Source: Mycobacterium sp. AT1
GTDB taxonomy: Bacteria > Actinomycetota > Actinomycetes > Mycobacteriales > Mycobacteriaceae
Assembly (NCBI RefSeq): GCF_002043095.1
Contig: NZ_MVOC01000016.1
Coordinates: 1 to 64,000, forward strand
Reading direction: 5' to 3'
Length of the DNA: 64,000 bases
Shown: one piece after another, positions 14,806 through 24,115 of the stretch
Numbering within the stretch: the stretch's first letter is position 1
Layout: every line of letters begins with the position of its first letter
The notes under the pieces: model-generated
Told to the model about the DNA's origin: nothing
Database searches by the model: none
What the model saw: the letters and a program-made list of their open reading frames with translations, nothing else
Translations under genes and position numbers: made by a program

Positions 14806-15228
14806 ATGTCGCCGTCCACCTCGCGAGAAGACCACCCGAACCACGCCCCTGGCGTGCCGATGATCATGCCCGTTTGGCTCGAGCGCTTTCAGATCAAGTA
14901 CGTCAACCCGCTGCTCCGACCGCTGTCGAAGCGGATGCCAGGATTCGCGGTGATCGCGCATCGCGGCCGTACCTCTGGCAAGGAGTACGAGACGATCGTG
15001 ACGGCCTATCGCAAGGACGACGTGCTGGCGATCGGGCTGGTCCACGGGAAGACGAACTGGGTCAAGAACGTGCTCGCCGCGGGCGAGGCAGACATCCACG
15101 TCGGCCGCAAGGACCTGCACCTGGTGAACCCGCGGTTGCTTCCCGTTGGCACCGTCGACGCGACGCTCCCGCGCATTCCGCAGATGCTTGCCAACCGGCA
15201 GGGCACCTTCGTCGCCGACATCGCGTAA
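14806..15228 (+). CDS. Deazaflavin-dependent nitroreductase family protein
   Basis: A 140-aa protein of the split-barrel F420-dependent (Ddn-like) family. FAVIAHRGRTSGKEYETIV and the following NWVKNVLAAGEADI region are characteristic of this group in mycobacteria. Members use F420H2 or bind FMN; the substrate here is unknown. The ATG at 14806 has GGGAG just upstream and is preferred over an in-frame ATG at 14728, which would lie inside hisD on the other strand. Confidence 0.85.
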   Translation: MSPSTSREDHPNHAPGVPMIMPVWLERFQIKYVNPLLRPLSKRMPGFAVIAHRGRTSGKEYETIVTAYRKDDVLAIGLVHGKTNWVKNVLAAGEADIHVGRKDLHLVNPRLLPVGTVDATLPRIPQMLANRQGTFVADIA

Positions 15229-15272
15229 AACTCCGTTGAGCTGACCACGGCTCTCCTGCGACACTTCGCGAC

Positions 15273-15908
15273 ATGGCACTCGACATGTGGCTCGCGTTCG
15301 TCGTCGCGGCAATCCTGATCGCGATCTCCCCCGGCGCGGGTGCGATTCAGGCGATGGCCACCGGCATGACCCACGGGGTGCGGCGCGGCTACTGGAGCAT
15401 CGCCGGCATGGAGATCGGTCTGATGCTTCAACTCTCGCTGGTCGCCATCGGCCTCGGCGCCGCGGTGGCCAGTTCGGTCGTCGCGTTCAACGTGGTCAAG
15501 TGGATCGGCGTGCTCTATCTCGGGTATCTCGCGGTAAGGCAGTGGCGGTCGGTGACGACCGACCTGCGCACCAAGATCGAGACGACGGTGGACGGCGGCC
15601 GCCTCGGGCTGCTGACGCGAGGCTTCCTGGTCAACGCCACCAACCCCAAGAGTCTGGTGTTCTTCCTGGCGGTCCTTCCGCAGTTCGTGGTCCCGACTGC
15701 GCCGCTGCTTCCGCAGTATCTGGCGATCGGCGTGACGATGGTGGCCGTCGACCTGGTCGTGATGGGTCTCTACACGGGCCTCGCGGTGCGGCTCGTCGAG
15801 TGGCTTCACACCCCTCGGCAGCAGACCATTCTCAACCGGGTCTTCTCGGGGTTGTTCGCCACGGCCGCCGTGGTGCTGTCGCTGATGCGTCGGTCCGCGA
15901 CGGCGTGA
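15273..15908 (+). CDS. LysE/RhtB family exporter
   Basis: A 211-aa membrane protein with about six hydrophobic segments and the family opening AISPGAGAIQAMATG, then GFLVNATNPKSLVFFLAVLPQF. LysE/RhtB proteins export amino acids such as lysine, homoserine or threonine; the substrate cannot be assigned. It has its own small upstream gap and no partner regulator nearby. Confidence 0.88.
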   Translation: MALDMWLAFVVAAILIAISPGAGAIQAMATGMTHGVRRGYWSIAGMEIGLMLQLSLVAIGLGAAVASSVVAFNVVKWIGVLYLGYLAVRQWRSVTTDLRTKIETTVDGGRLGLLTRGFLVNATNPKSLVFFLAVLPQFVVPTAPLLPQYLAIGVTMVAVDLVVMGLYTGLAVRLVEWLHTPRQQTILNRVFSGLFATAAVVLSLMRRSATA

Positions 15909-15962
15909 CGACAACCCGAAACTGACGCGGTAGTCTGTTTCTGGCAAATGCGCAGCGCTGTC

Positions 15963-15981
15963 GGTAAACGTATGTTTATCC
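15963..15981. promoter_or_regulatory. Palindrome upstream of the PGRS-like gene
   Basis: The core TAAACGTATGTTTA (15965-15978) is palindromic at 12 of 14 positions. It is unusually AT-rich for its surroundings and lies about 70 bp before the start of the glycine-rich protein gene. A repressor or activator site is plausible; the binding protein is not known. Confidence 0.35.
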
Positions 15982-16047
15982 AGCGCGCGTCCCGTGGTAC
16001 AGGCATCTAGCCGCCACGGCCAGAATCGATCCGGGAGATCTTCAGCG

Positions 16048-17166
16048 ATGACCACTGCTCCGCGAAAGTCCTTGTTCACGGCCGTGATTGCGACGGGAAT
16101 GCTTGCCGCCACCACGTCGGCAACGGCGGCGACGGGGACTTCGCCGTCCGACGGACCCCATGTCACGACGGCAGCGAGTCGACCCGTCGCAGCCCCGCTG
16201 TTTCAGCCGCCGTCAATTTTGGCAAGTATTCAGCCGGCCCCGCAGCCCACCGCGCTGCTCGCCGCCGCCACGACCCCGCCGCAGGCTACCCAACCCCCTG
16301 CGGCCGACTTCCACCGCCGCGACACCACGCCCGCCGCACCCGGCAAGTTCGCCCCCACCGTCCTGGTCGGCCCGGCGACCGCCGACGTCGGGCGCGCGGC
16401 ACCGAGCGCGACGGGCCAGCCGACCGTCCCGAACCAGGCATTTGGTGACCTCGTCGGCTCGGTCTACGCGGTCTTCGTCTCCAACGGCGGGCCGGGTCAG
16501 AACGGCGGACTTCTCGTCGGCAACGGAGGACCCGGATTGCTGCCGGGACAGGCCGGCGGCAACGGCGGGCTGCTGCTCGGAAACGGTGGCGACGGGGCGA
16601 GTGGAGCCCGCGGCGGCTTCGGCGGCAACGGCGGCAACGCCGGCCTGTTCGGCAACGGCGGCAAGGGCGGCACCGGATCGCTGAGCGTCGTCGCCATCGG
16701 ACCTGCCAACGCCGGCCGAGGCGGAAACGGTGGCAACGGCGGACTGATCGCAGGAACCGGCGGCGCCGGAGGCGACGGTGGAGTGGCATACAGCGGCAGC
16801 GGCACCGTCAGCGGCAGCGGCACCGCGAGTGGCGGCGCGGGCGGCGCAGGTGGCCGGGGCGGGCTCACCTCCGGCGACGGTGGCGCGGGTGGCCGTGGCG
16901 GCGAGGCCAACAGTGCCGTCGGATTCGCCGCAGGCGGCAGCGGCGGCGCGGGCGGTGCGTCGGGACGCAGTGGAACGGGCGGCACCGGCGGAGCAGGCGG
17001 CACCGCCACGGGCACCACGGGTGCACGCGGAGGAGACGGCGGACGGGGTGGCGACACCACTGCAGGCAAGGGCGGCAAGGGCGGCGCAGGTGGAAGCGCC
17101 ACCTCGACGACCGGATCGGCCGCCAAGGGTGACGACGGCGCCGACGGCAAGGGCACCGCCGACTGA
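16048..17166 (+). CDS. Secreted PGRS-like glycine-rich protein lacking a PE domain
   Basis: A 372-aa protein with a signal peptide (basic MTTAPRKS, then a hydrophobic segment, probable cleavage after about residue 27). An Ala/Pro-rich linker follows to about residue 145, then a long array of GGNGG, GGAGG and NGG triplet-type repeats to the end. The array resembles the PGRS domain of PE_PGRS proteins, but there is no PE domain. Ca-binding parallel beta-roll or PG-II sandwich folding is known or proposed for such repeats; function here is unknown. GGGAGA at 16033-16038 supports the ATG at 16048. It is convergent with the next gene, 4 bases apart. Confidence 0.82.
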   Translation: MTTAPRKSLFTAVIATGMLAATTSATAATGTSPSDGPHVTTAASRPVAAPLFQPPSILASIQPAPQPTALLAAATTPPQATQPPAADFHRRDTTPAAPGKFAPTVLVGPATADVGRAAPSATGQPTVPNQAFGDLVGSVYAVFVSNGGPGQNGGLLVGNGGPGLLPGQAGGNGGLLLGNGGDGASGARGGFGGNGGNAGLFGNGGKGGTGSLSVVAIGPANAGRGGNGGNGGLIAGTGGAGGDGGVAYSGSGTVSGSGTASGGAGGAGGRGGLTSGDGGAGGRGGEANSAVGFAAGGSGGAGGASGRSGTGGTGGAGGTATGTTGARGGDGGRGGDTTAGKGGKGGAGGSATSTTGSAAKGDDGADGKGTAD

Positions 17167-17170
17167 CGAG

Positions 17171-17665
17171 CTACTTGCAGCGTTCGATGACGGCGTTGTT
17201 CTGGGTGTCCGCGGTGCGCAGCCGGGCCGCTTGCTCCGGATCGGTGTTCGGCGATCCCGCTGTGGCGGCCGCGCCGATGTCGAGAAGCGTGTTGGCAAAC
17301 TCCTTGACGGCGCCGGCCAGCTCGGTCGGCGTCGCGGGGTCCAGACGGGTGATCAGGTACTGGCCGCCGTCCGACAGCGACACCCGCGCGTTGGCTGCGA
17401 CGGCAAGGGACCCGGCGACGTCGGCTTCACCGCCGGGGATCTGAAGGTTGGTGTTGAGCGAGACGCCCCTGCGCACCAGATCGGTTGCGGCGCAGATCGC
17501 GGTCTTCGCGTCGTTCTGCTGTGCGGCGGTGTAGGTCGGCTCGGCGGGGCCACTCGACGTGGGCCGCAACACCGCCCACGCGGATAGGCCGACCGCGACC
17601 ACCGACAGAACCAAGGCGACGATGGGGATGACGCGCTGAGTGGGAGGCTGTTCGCTGGTCGACAT
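17171..17665 (-). CDS. Hypothetical membrane-anchored extracytoplasmic protein
   Basis: A 164-aa protein with a short cytoplasmic N-terminus, one membrane segment (about residues 12-33) and an outside domain. That domain has two Cys residues, one in AICAAT and one near the C-terminus (IERCK), that could form a disulfide. Related mycobacterial proteins are usually described only as conserved membrane proteins. It lies 21 bases upstream of the nadC 3' end on the same strand, so it may be read through from nadABC. Confidence 0.75.
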   Translation of the reverse strand: MSTSEQPPTQRVIPIVALVLSVVAVGLSAWAVLRPTSSGPAEPTYTAAQQNDAKTAICAATDLVRRGVSLNTNLQIPGGEADVAGSLAVAANARVSLSDGGQYLITRLDPATPTELAGAVKEFANTLLDIGAAATAGSPNTDPEQAARLRTADTQNNAVIERCK

Positions 17666-17686
17666 GGCTGCAGCCTAGCTGGCTGG

Positions 17687-18568
17687 CTACAGATCGAGGC
17701 CGACGTCGAGAACCCGGACCGAATGGGTCAGCGCGCCGACCGCGAGGAAGTCGACGCCGGTGCCGGCATAGGCGGAGGCGTTGTCGAGCGAAAGATTGCC
17801 CGACGACTCCAGCAAAACCCCCGGGGCAGAGGCCGCGCGCCGCTGAACCGCCATCTGCGTCATCCAGACGGGGAAGTTGTCCAGCAGCACCAGCGGCGTG
17901 ACGCCGAGGTCCTCGCCGAGGATCTGGTCGAGCTGTTCGAGCGAGTCGACCTCGACCTCGACCGGCACGTCGGGCGCCATCTCGCGGACGGCATGTAGCG
18001 CCGCCACCACCGAGCCCGCGGCGGCGACGTGGTTGTCCTTGATCAACGCCGCATCCCCAAGTCCCATCCGGTGGTTGACGCCCCCGCCGACCCGCACCGC
18101 GTACTTCTGGAGTACGCGGAGTCCGGGAAGCGTCTTGCGGGTGTCGCGAATCTTGGCGCCGGTGCCCTCGACGGCCTCGACCCACGCCGCGGTGGTGCTG
18201 GCGATGCCGGACAGGTGGCACACCAGGTTGAGCATCGTGCGTTCCGCGGTGAGCAGACCCCGCGTCGGCGCCTCCAGCACCAGCATGGCGTCGCCGGGTT
18301 CCAGACGCGTTCCGTCGGCGACGCGGGACAGCACCCCGTACTCCCCCTGGCCGATCACCTGATCGAGGACCAGCAGTGCGACGTCGACGCCAGCGGCGAC
18401 TCCGCTCTGCCTGCTCACCATGGCGGCCTTCGTCGTGGCGTCGGCGGCGACGGTCGCCAGCGACGTCACGTCCGGCCCGTAGCGGAGGTCCTCGGCGAGG
18501 CCGCGTTCGACGGCCGCCCGTGCCTCGGCGCGTTCGTCGTCCGTCAGATTCGTTGAGCTGGGATTCAT
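17687..18568 (-). CDS. nadC: Quinolinate phosphoribosyltransferase
   Basis: NadC (293 aa) makes nicotinate mononucleotide from quinolinate and PRPP. Visible are RLEPGDAMLVLEAPTRG, TAERTMLNLVCHLSGIAS, KIRDTRKTLPGLR and GGVNHRMGLGDAALIKDNH. The ATG at 18568 overlaps the nadB stop (TGATG). Third gene of nadABC. Confidence 0.95.
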   Translation of the reverse strand: MNPSSTNLTDDERAEARAAVERGLAEDLRYGPDVTSLATVAADATTKAAMVSRQSGVAAGVDVALLVLDQVIGQGEYGVLSRVADGTRLEPGDAMLVLEAPTRGLLTAERTMLNLVCHLSGIASTTAAWVEAVEGTGAKIRDTRKTLPGLRVLQKYAVRVGGGVNHRMGLGDAALIKDNHVAAAGSVVAALHAVREMAPDVPVEVEVDSLEQLDQILGEDLGVTPLVLLDNFPVWMTQMAVQRRAASAPGVLLESSGNLSLDNASAYAGTGVDFLAVGALTHSVRVLDVGLDL

Positions 18569-20121
18569 CAGCAGCACACCTCGGCGTCGAGTCGGACGTT
18601 GGCGCTCACCGCACGCGCCGGGTCGGTGTCGGGATGGTCGGCGCGGTGGTGGCATCCCCGCGACTCGCGACGAGCCAGCGCGGCCGCCACGACCACCGAC
18701 GCGGTGGCGGTCAGTGCGGCGTCCTCGAAGGCGTTGCGGGAGTCCATGTTTCGAGGTTGGGCCGCGTCGATCAGCTCGGCGACCAGGCTCAAGCCCTCGG
18801 CGTCACGCACGACCGAGGCGTTGCGCGTCATGGCGCGTTGCAGCTCCGCGCGGTGCGACGCCACCCTGGCGACGGGTTCGACTTCGGCGCGCGGCGACCC
18901 CGCGTCCGCGGCGTGGTCGGCGGCTGCCGCGCCGGCCCGACGGCCGACGACGAGACCTTCGAGGAGGCTGTTCGAGGCCAACCGGTTCGCGCCGTGCATC
19001 CCGGTGCGGGCCACCTCACCGGCGGCGAAGAGTCCCGCCAATTCGGTGCGCCCGTACACGTCGGTGACGACGCCTCCGCAGCTGTAGTGCGCACCGGGTA
19101 CCACCGGGATCAACGCCGAGGTGGCGTCGACGCCGACGGCGAGGCAGGCGGCGTTGACGGTGGGGAATCTGCGGGCGAAGTCGGGGACGGCGCGCGCGTC
19201 GAGGTAGACGCAGGGGTCACCGGTCAGGGAGAGGCGTTCGTCGACTGCCGCGGCCACCACGTCGCGCGGCGCGAGGTCGCCCATCGGGTGGACGCCCGCC
19301 GTCACCGAATCGCCGCGGGCGTCGACGAGCACCGCGCCTTCACCGCGAAGGGCCTCGGTGATCAGCGGCCGCCGACCGCCCGCGTTCCCGGTGAACAGCA
19401 TGGTCGGGTGGAACTGGATGAATTCGACGTCGCCGACGGGAAGTCCGGCCCACAATGCAAGGGCGATGCCGTCGCCCGTCGACCCCTCCGGATTGGTCGT
19501 CGCCGAGTACAGGTGGCCGAGGCCACCGGTGGCGAGGATGACCGAGGGGGCATGGATCACACCGAGGCCGTCGTCACTGCGGACGAGCACCCCGGTGACG
19601 GCGTCGCCGTCGCGAACGATCTGCAGCGCAACGTGATTCAGCCGGACGTCGAGGGTGTTGGCGGCGTGGTCGAGGGCGCGTTGGACCTCTGCCCCGGTCG
19701 CGTCCCCGCCGGCGTGGACGATGCGGCGACGGGAGTGTCCGCCTTCCCGGGTCAACGACCACCGGCCCGGCGCCGACTCGTCGAACCGTGCACCGAAGTC
19801 GACGAGTTCCGCCACCGCGGGGTAACCGTCGGCCACGACGGACGTGACCGCCTCTGGGTCGCACAGGCCTCCGCCCGCGGCGATGGTGTCGGCGACGTGT
19901 GCCTCGACGCTGTCGTCGGTGCGCGGCACGACGACGGCGATGCCGCCCTGGGCGTAGAACGTCGCGGTCGCACCCTCGGCGCGAGATGCCTTGCTGAGCA
20001 CCACGACCCGGCTGCCCCTACGGTGCGCCGCCAGGGCCGCGGCCAGTCCGGCGACACCGGTCCCGACGACGACGACGTCGGCCCGCTGCTGCCACAGACC
20101 GGAACCGCCGCAGCCCGTCAT
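18568..20121 (-). CDS. nadB: L-aspartate oxidase
   Basis: NadB (517 aa) is the FAD enzyme oxidising aspartate to iminoaspartate for NadA. The FAD-binding motif [15 protein letters not shown] is at about residues 15-30, and [25 protein letters not shown] and [15 protein letters not shown] follow. The ATG at 20121 overlaps the nadA stop (ATGA). Frames reaching further upstream run through nadA. Confidence 0.95.
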   Translation of the reverse strand: MTGCGGSGLWQQRADVVVVGTGVAGLAAALAAHRRGSRVVVLSKASRAEGATATFYAQGGIAVVVPRTDDSVEAHVADTIAAGGGLCDPEAVTSVVADGYPAVAELVDFGARFDESAPGRWSLTREGGHSRRRIVHAGGDATGAEVQRALDHAANTLDVRLNHVALQIVRDGDAVTGVLVRSDDGLGVIHAPSVILATGGLGHLYSATTNPEGSTGDGIALALWAGLPVGDVEFIQFHPTMLFTGNAGGRRPLITEALRGEGAVLVDARGDSVTAGVHPMGDLAPRDVVAAAVDERLSLTGDPCVYLDARAVPDFARRFPTVNAACLAVGVDATSALIPVVPGAHYSCGGVVTDVYGRTELAGLFAAGEVARTGMHGANRLASNSLLEGLVVGRRAGAAAADHAADAGSPRAEVEPVARVASHRAELQRAMTRNASVVRDAEGLSLVAELIDAAQPRNMDSRNAFEDAALTATASVVVAAALARRESRGCHHRADHPDTDPARAVSANVRLDAEVCC

Positions 20122-21143
20122 TCTCCGCCGCCGGGCTGCCCGATCTCGATCATGCGCTGCACGCTGAGGCGACCCGCGGCGGCCACCTCTGGGTCGACGT
20201 GCACCTCGTCGGCACCCTCCACCAGGCACCGTAGCAACGCGGCGGGGGTGATCATCTTCATGTACGTGCAGGACGCCCGGTCGTTGACGGCCTGGAAGTC
20301 GACTTCTGGTGCGGCACGGCGCAATTGGTGCAACATGCCGATCTCGGTTGCCACCAGGACCTGGCGGGCGCTGGTCTTGCGCGCGGCGTCGAGCATGCCT
20401 CCCGTTGACAGGATCTTCACGCGGTCGTCGGGGACGGCGCCTTCTCCGGCCAGGTACAGCGCCGAGGTGGCGCAGCCGCACTCGGGGTGGACGTACAGTT
20501 CGGCGTCCGGGTGGGCCTTGGCCTGGGCGGCGAGTTCGTCGCCGTTGATGCCGGCGTGCACGTGGCACTCACCGGCCCAGACGTGCAGATTCTTGCGGCC
20601 GGTGACCCGACGGACGTGTGCGCCGAGGAACTGGTCGGGGCAGAAGAGCACCTCGCGGTCCTCGGGGATGGAGGCCACCACCTCGACCGCGTTGGACGAC
20701 GTGCAGCAGATGTCGGTTAGCGCCTTCACGGCTGCGGTGGTGTTGACGTAGGAGACCACCACCGCGTCGGGGAACTCGTCCTTCCAGGCCCGAAGGTCGT
20801 CGGCGGTGATCGAGTCGGCCAACGAGCAACCGGCCCGCTGATCCGGGATCAGCACCGTCTTCTCGGGACTGAGGATCTTGGCGGTCTCGGCCATGAAGTG
20901 CACGCCGCAAAACACGATGGTGTCCTCGGCCGCCTCGGCGGCGATCCTGGACAGCGCCAGCGAGTCCCCGACGTGGTCGGCCACGTCCTGGATGGCGGGC
21001 AACTGATAGTTGTGCGCGAGAAGGGTTGCGCCGCGCAGGTCGGCGAGGCGTCGCACCTCGGCCGCCCAGGCCTCGTCGGCGACGACGCCGCCGTAGCCGG
21101 CGGGACCGTTCGTGATCTGCTCGGTGAGATCCAGTACCGCCAT
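20118..21143 (-). CDS. nadA: Quinolinate synthase
   Basis: NadA (341 aa) condenses iminoaspartate with DHAP using a [4Fe-4S] cluster. Recognisable stretches are [43 protein letters not shown] and [11 protein letters not shown]; conserved Cys residues occur in the last three and are candidate cluster ligands. A strong AGGAG lies 6 bases before the ATG. First gene of nadABC, divergent from nrtR across a palindromic operator. Confidence 0.95.
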   Translation of the reverse strand: MAVLDLTEQITNGPAGYGGVVADEAWAAEVRRLADLRGATLLAHNYQLPAIQDVADHVGDSLALSRIAAEAAEDTIVFCGVHFMAETAKILSPEKTVLIPDQRAGCSLADSITADDLRAWKDEFPDAVVVSYVNTTAAVKALTDICCTSSNAVEVVASIPEDREVLFCPDQFLGAHVRRVTGRKNLHVWAGECHVHAGINGDELAAQAKAHPDAELYVHPECGCATSALYLAGEGAVPDDRVKILSTGGMLDAARKTSARQVLVATEIGMLHQLRRAAPEVDFQAVNDRASCTYMKMITPAALLRCLVEGADEVHVDPEVAAAGRLSVQRMIEIGQPGGGE

Positions 21144-21167
21144 GGCCGCTCCTTTGATCCTGACGGG

Positions 21168-21190
21168 GTTTTCGACTTATGATCGAAAAC
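21168..21190. promoter_or_regulatory. NrtR-type operator between nadA and nrtR
   Basis: A perfect inverted repeat, GTTTTCGA (21168-21175) and TCGAAAAC (21183-21190), with a 7-base spacer. It contains the TATGAT hexamer (21178-21183) that serves as the likely -10 of nrtR, and it covers the region where the nadA promoter must lie. Binding by the adjacent NrtR would block both directions. The palindrome is seen; the protein that binds it is inferred from context. Confidence 0.72.
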
Positions 21191-21883
21191 ATGCCCAATA
21201 TTAGCACTGCGCACGAGGTGCTGGCCGTCGTGTTTCAAGTTCGACGGCTCGCAACTCGAAACCCACAGCTCAGCGTGTTGCTATGGGAGCGGGCCATGGA
21301 ACCCGAGCGCGGCGCATGGTCCCTTCCCGGCGGCGGCCTCCGGCACGACGAAGACATGACGAGTTCGGTTCGCCGTCAACTCGCCGAGAAGGTCGACCTG
21401 CGCGAACTGACCCACCTCGAACAACTCGCGGTGTTCTCCGACCCGGACAGGGTGCCAGGGCCGCGCACCATCGCTTCGACGTTCCTCGGCTTGGTGCCCT
21501 CCCCCGCGACCCCCGAACTGCCGCCCGACACCCGGTGGCACCCGGTGAACGCGCTGCCGCCGATGGCGTTCGACCACCGCCCGATGATCACCCACGCCCA
21601 CGCCAGACTGATCGCCAAGCTGTCCTACACCAACATCGGATTTGCCTTGGCACCAAGGGAATTCGCGCTCTCAACCTTGAAGGACGTCTACGACGCCGCG
21701 CTCGGCTACCAGGTCGACGCCACCAACCTGCAACGTGTCCTCGCGCGGCGCGGCGTCATCGTCCCGACCGGCACCACCGCAAAATCAGGCCGAAGTGGCG
21801 GCCGGCCCGCCGCCATGTACCGCTTCACCGAAGCGCAATACCGCGTCACCGACGAGTTCGCCGCCCTGCGTCCCCCGACCTGA
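21191..21883 (+). CDS. nrtR: NrtR-type Nudix-related regulator of NAD synthesis
   Basis: A 230-aa protein with an N-terminal Nudix-like domain (GAWSLPGGGLRHDED) and a C-terminal winged-helix part. The catalytic Nudix box is degenerate: the usual REUxEE reads RQLAEK. That fits NrtR regulators, which sense an NAD metabolite rather than act as efficient hydrolases. It is divergent from nadABC, the known mycobacterial arrangement. An earlier in-frame ATG at 21179 falls inside the TATGAT -10, so the ATG at 21191, 7 bases after it, is the probable leaderless start. Confidence 0.86.
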   Translation: MPNISTAHEVLAVVFQVRRLATRNPQLSVLLWERAMEPERGAWSLPGGGLRHDEDMTSSVRRQLAEKVDLRELTHLEQLAVFSDPDRVPGPRTIASTFLGLVPSPATPELPPDTRWHPVNALPPMAFDHRPMITHAHARLIAKLSYTNIGFALAPREFALSTLKDVYDAALGYQVDATNLQRVLARRGVIVPTGTTAKSGRSGGRPAAMYRFTEAQYRVTDEFAALRPPT

Positions 21884-21946
21884 TGACGACGACATGGCAA
21901 ACACGCCTTAATTGGCTTTGACGACCACGTGACCCACAATGGCCGG

Positions 21947-23299
21947 ATGGACTTTGGCAGTGCTGCCGTCTCGACCGGTGCCGAATGGATCGGGCGACCG
22001 ACTCATGAAGAGCTACGTCGCAAGACAAGGCCGCTGCGTCCCGAAGCCGACCAGTTCTACCTCCCACCTGCTGGATTCGAGCACGCCAAGGCGGGCACCG
22101 TGCTGCGGTCCCGCGACGTCGAGCTGGCCTTTCTCGGCCTGATCCCCCAGAAACTCGTCGCCACCCAGCTGCTCTACCGCTCGACGGACCTCAACGGTCT
22201 CCCGCAGGCTGTCGCGACGACGGTCGTGGTGCCCGCCGACCGGCCCGCTGGCAGCAAGGGACCGATCCTGTCCTACCAATGCGCCATCGACGCCGTGGCT
22301 AGCAGCTGTTTCCCGTCCTACGCTCTGCGGCGCGGCGCGAAGGCCACCGGAGCCCTCGCCCAAGTCGAGTTCCTGCTGGTCTCCGCCGCCCTCGCCGAGG
22401 GATGGGCGGTGTCGATCCCCGACCACGAGGGGCCACTGGGAATCTGGGGCGCCCCCTATGAACCCGGCTACCACGTGCTGGACGGTCTGCGGGCCGCGCT
22501 GAACACCGAAGCCCTCAACCTGTCCCCCGAGGCTCCCATGGGGCTGTGGGGCTATTCCGGCGGCGGACTGGCCACCGCCTGGGCCACCGAGGTGCACGCC
22601 AGCTACGCGCCCGAACTCAACGTGGTCGGCGCAGTCCTCGGCTCGCCGGTCGGCGACCTCGGCCACACCTTCCGTCGGCTCAACGGCAGCTTCTACTCCG
22701 GGCTACCCGCGATGGTGGTCGCCGCCCTCTCACACGTCTACCCCGACCTGGACCGCGTGATCAAACAGCACGTCACGGTCGAGGGCAAGACCATGCTGAC
22801 CGACATCCAGCAGATGACGACCGCCAAGGCCGTCATCAAGCTGATCGGCAAGGACATGGGCAACATGGTCGACGAGCCGCTGGAGAACATCCTTCGCAGC
22901 CCGGAGGTGCAGCACGTCTTCGACAGCATCAAGCTCGGCACCGCGGCGCCGGGCTTCCCCGTGCTCGTCGTGCAGGCCGTCCACGACCGCATCGTGTCCG
23001 TCGCCGACATCGACGAGCTGACCGAGACCTACAGCACGGGCGGCGCCGACGTCACCTACCACCGCGACATGTTTAGCGAGCACATGCTGCTGCATCCGCT
23101 GTCGGCTCCGATGACGCTGCGCTGGTTGCGGGACCGGTTCGCCGGACGGCCGCCGAGCAGCCAGCGGGCCAGGACCAAGTGGCCGACGATGCTGAACCCG
23201 TCCACCTACCGGGGAATGCTCCGGCTCGGGCTCATTTCGGCAAAGGTGGCCACGGGTCGGAAGGTGGATCGGCTTCCGCTGTCTGAGCTGGACCAGTAG
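21947..23299 (+). CDS. Secretory-lipase family esterase
   Basis: A 450-aa alpha/beta hydrolase of the LIP (triacylglycerol lipase) family. The nucleophile elbow is GYSGGG near residue 200, and a late His is in the [11 protein letters not shown] region. It closely resembles the M. tuberculosis protein next to nrtR (from memory Rv1592c). No clear signal peptide is visible. The ATG at 21947 fits the family N-terminus better than an upstream GTG at 21929. The last 68 bases overlap the convergent DUF2567-like gene. Confidence 0.85.
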   Translation: MDFGSAAVSTGAEWIGRPTHEELRRKTRPLRPEADQFYLPPAGFEHAKAGTVLRSRDVELAFLGLIPQKLVATQLLYRSTDLNGLPQAVATTVVVPADRPAGSKGPILSYQCAIDAVASSCFPSYALRRGAKATGALAQVEFLLVSAALAEGWAVSIPDHEGPLGIWGAPYEPGYHVLDGLRAALNTEALNLSPEAPMGLWGYSGGGLATAWATEVHASYAPELNVVGAVLGSPVGDLGHTFRRLNGSFYSGLPAMVVAALSHVYPDLDRVIKQHVTVEGKTMLTDIQQMTTAKAVIKLIGKDMGNMVDEPLENILRSPEVQHVFDSIKLGTAAPGFPVLVVQAVHDRIVSVADIDELTETYSTGGADVTYHRDMFSEHMLLHPLSAPMTLRWLRDRFAGRPPSSQRARTKWPTMLNPSTYRGMLRLGLISAKVATGRKVDRLPLSELDQ

Positions 23300-23903
23300 C
23301 CGGACTGACCAGGTACGCCACCTCGACGGGCGGCCACCCACCCAGATCGTCCCGTTTGGTCGACAGCGCACAGATCGCGTAGACCAGTGCGGCCACCCCC
23401 GCAGGGATGACGAGCGACGCCGCGATCTGAAACGGGCCGTGGCCGAAGAACACCGCGGGGGCTTCGTGCACGTAGAAGACGCGATGCTCGGGAGTGACCG
23501 GCGCCGTCGCCACGTCGACCACACCATGGCGCCAACGGGCCACCACCGCCCCGACACCGGCCGCAGCACCCGCCGCCGCGAGTGAACCGATCGACAGCGC
23601 GCCGACCATCACGGGTCCACGATGCGGCCGCCACTGCCACGCCGCGACCGCGGCCGTCACGGCCATCACGAACAGCAACCCGGTCATGACGAAGGCACCG
23701 AGGAACAGCAGGTCGGACTCGTCGCCGACGTAACCCCGCACCCGGTCGCCGGCCTTCGTCAAGGCGATCACCAGGTTGATCGGCGGCGCCAGAAACGCCC
23801 ACGCCACCCCGATGACGACGCCGACGCCGACGAGGGCAAGCACTACCCGGATCGCAGCCTGCAGATGCGAAAGACGAGGTGGCGCAATCGTGTTCGCGGT
23901 CAC
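23232..23903 (-). CDS. DUF2567-like membrane protein
   Basis: A 223-aa protein with about four membrane segments (near residues 20-42, 60-85, 95-115 and 160-180) and a long extracytoplasmic stretch containing [16 protein letters not shown]. Its position after bsaP matches the conserved mycobacterial order bioB, Rv1590, Rv1591. The GTG at 23903 overlaps the bsaP stop by 4 bases. Function unknown. Confidence 0.82.
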   Translation of the reverse strand: MTANTIAPPRLSHLQAAIRVVLALVGVGVVIGVAWAFLAPPINLVIALTKAGDRVRGYVGDESDLLFLGAFVMTGLLFVMAVTAAVAAWQWRPHRGPVMVGALSIGSLAAAGAAAGVGAVVARWRHGVVDVATAPVTPEHRVFYVHEAPAVFFGHGPFQIAASLVIPAGVAALVYAICALSTKRDDLGGWPPVEVAYLVSPATGPAQTAEADPPSDPWPPLPK

Positions 23904-24100
23904 CGCTGCGTCTCCAGGTCCTTGGAGTCCAGCTCGCCGTGCCGTGAGCACTTCGCCGACCACCCGTCGGGGCGCACTTGGACGATCATTCGCCGGCCAC
24001 AGTCGGAACAGAATCTTGGCGGTTCGAGGCCGAGTTGGGCGGCCGCTGGCGTGCTGCCACCCTCTGGCTCGCCGGTGTAGACGTTGAACTTGGTTGGCAT
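23900..24100 (-). CDS. bsaP: Biotin synthase auxiliary protein
   Basis: A 66-aa protein with CSDC (C31, C34) and CSRH (C51, H54), a small zinc-ribbon-like or cluster-binding pattern. It sits 15 bases downstream of bioB. The orthologue in M. tuberculosis (Rv1590) was reported to be an auxiliary protein that mycobacterial BioB needs to turn dethiobiotin into biotin. The assignment rests on position, size and the cysteine pattern. It is coupled to the membrane protein downstream. Confidence 0.85.
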   Translation of the reverse strand: MPTKFNVYTGEPEGGSTPAAAQLGLEPPRFCSDCGRRMIVQVRPDGWSAKCSRHGELDSKDLETQR

Positions 24101-24115
24101 CGCTGGCTCGCCGGT

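Noticed and set aside
16497..17156. Pro-rich minus-strand open frame
   Set aside because: Antisense of the glycine-rich repeats; Gly codons read backwards give Pro and Ala codons.
16480..17160. Short tandem repeats that could suggest a CRISPR or satellite array
   Set aside because: The repeat is a coding triplet pattern (Gly-Gly-X) with no fixed spacer length, in frame through the secreted protein gene.
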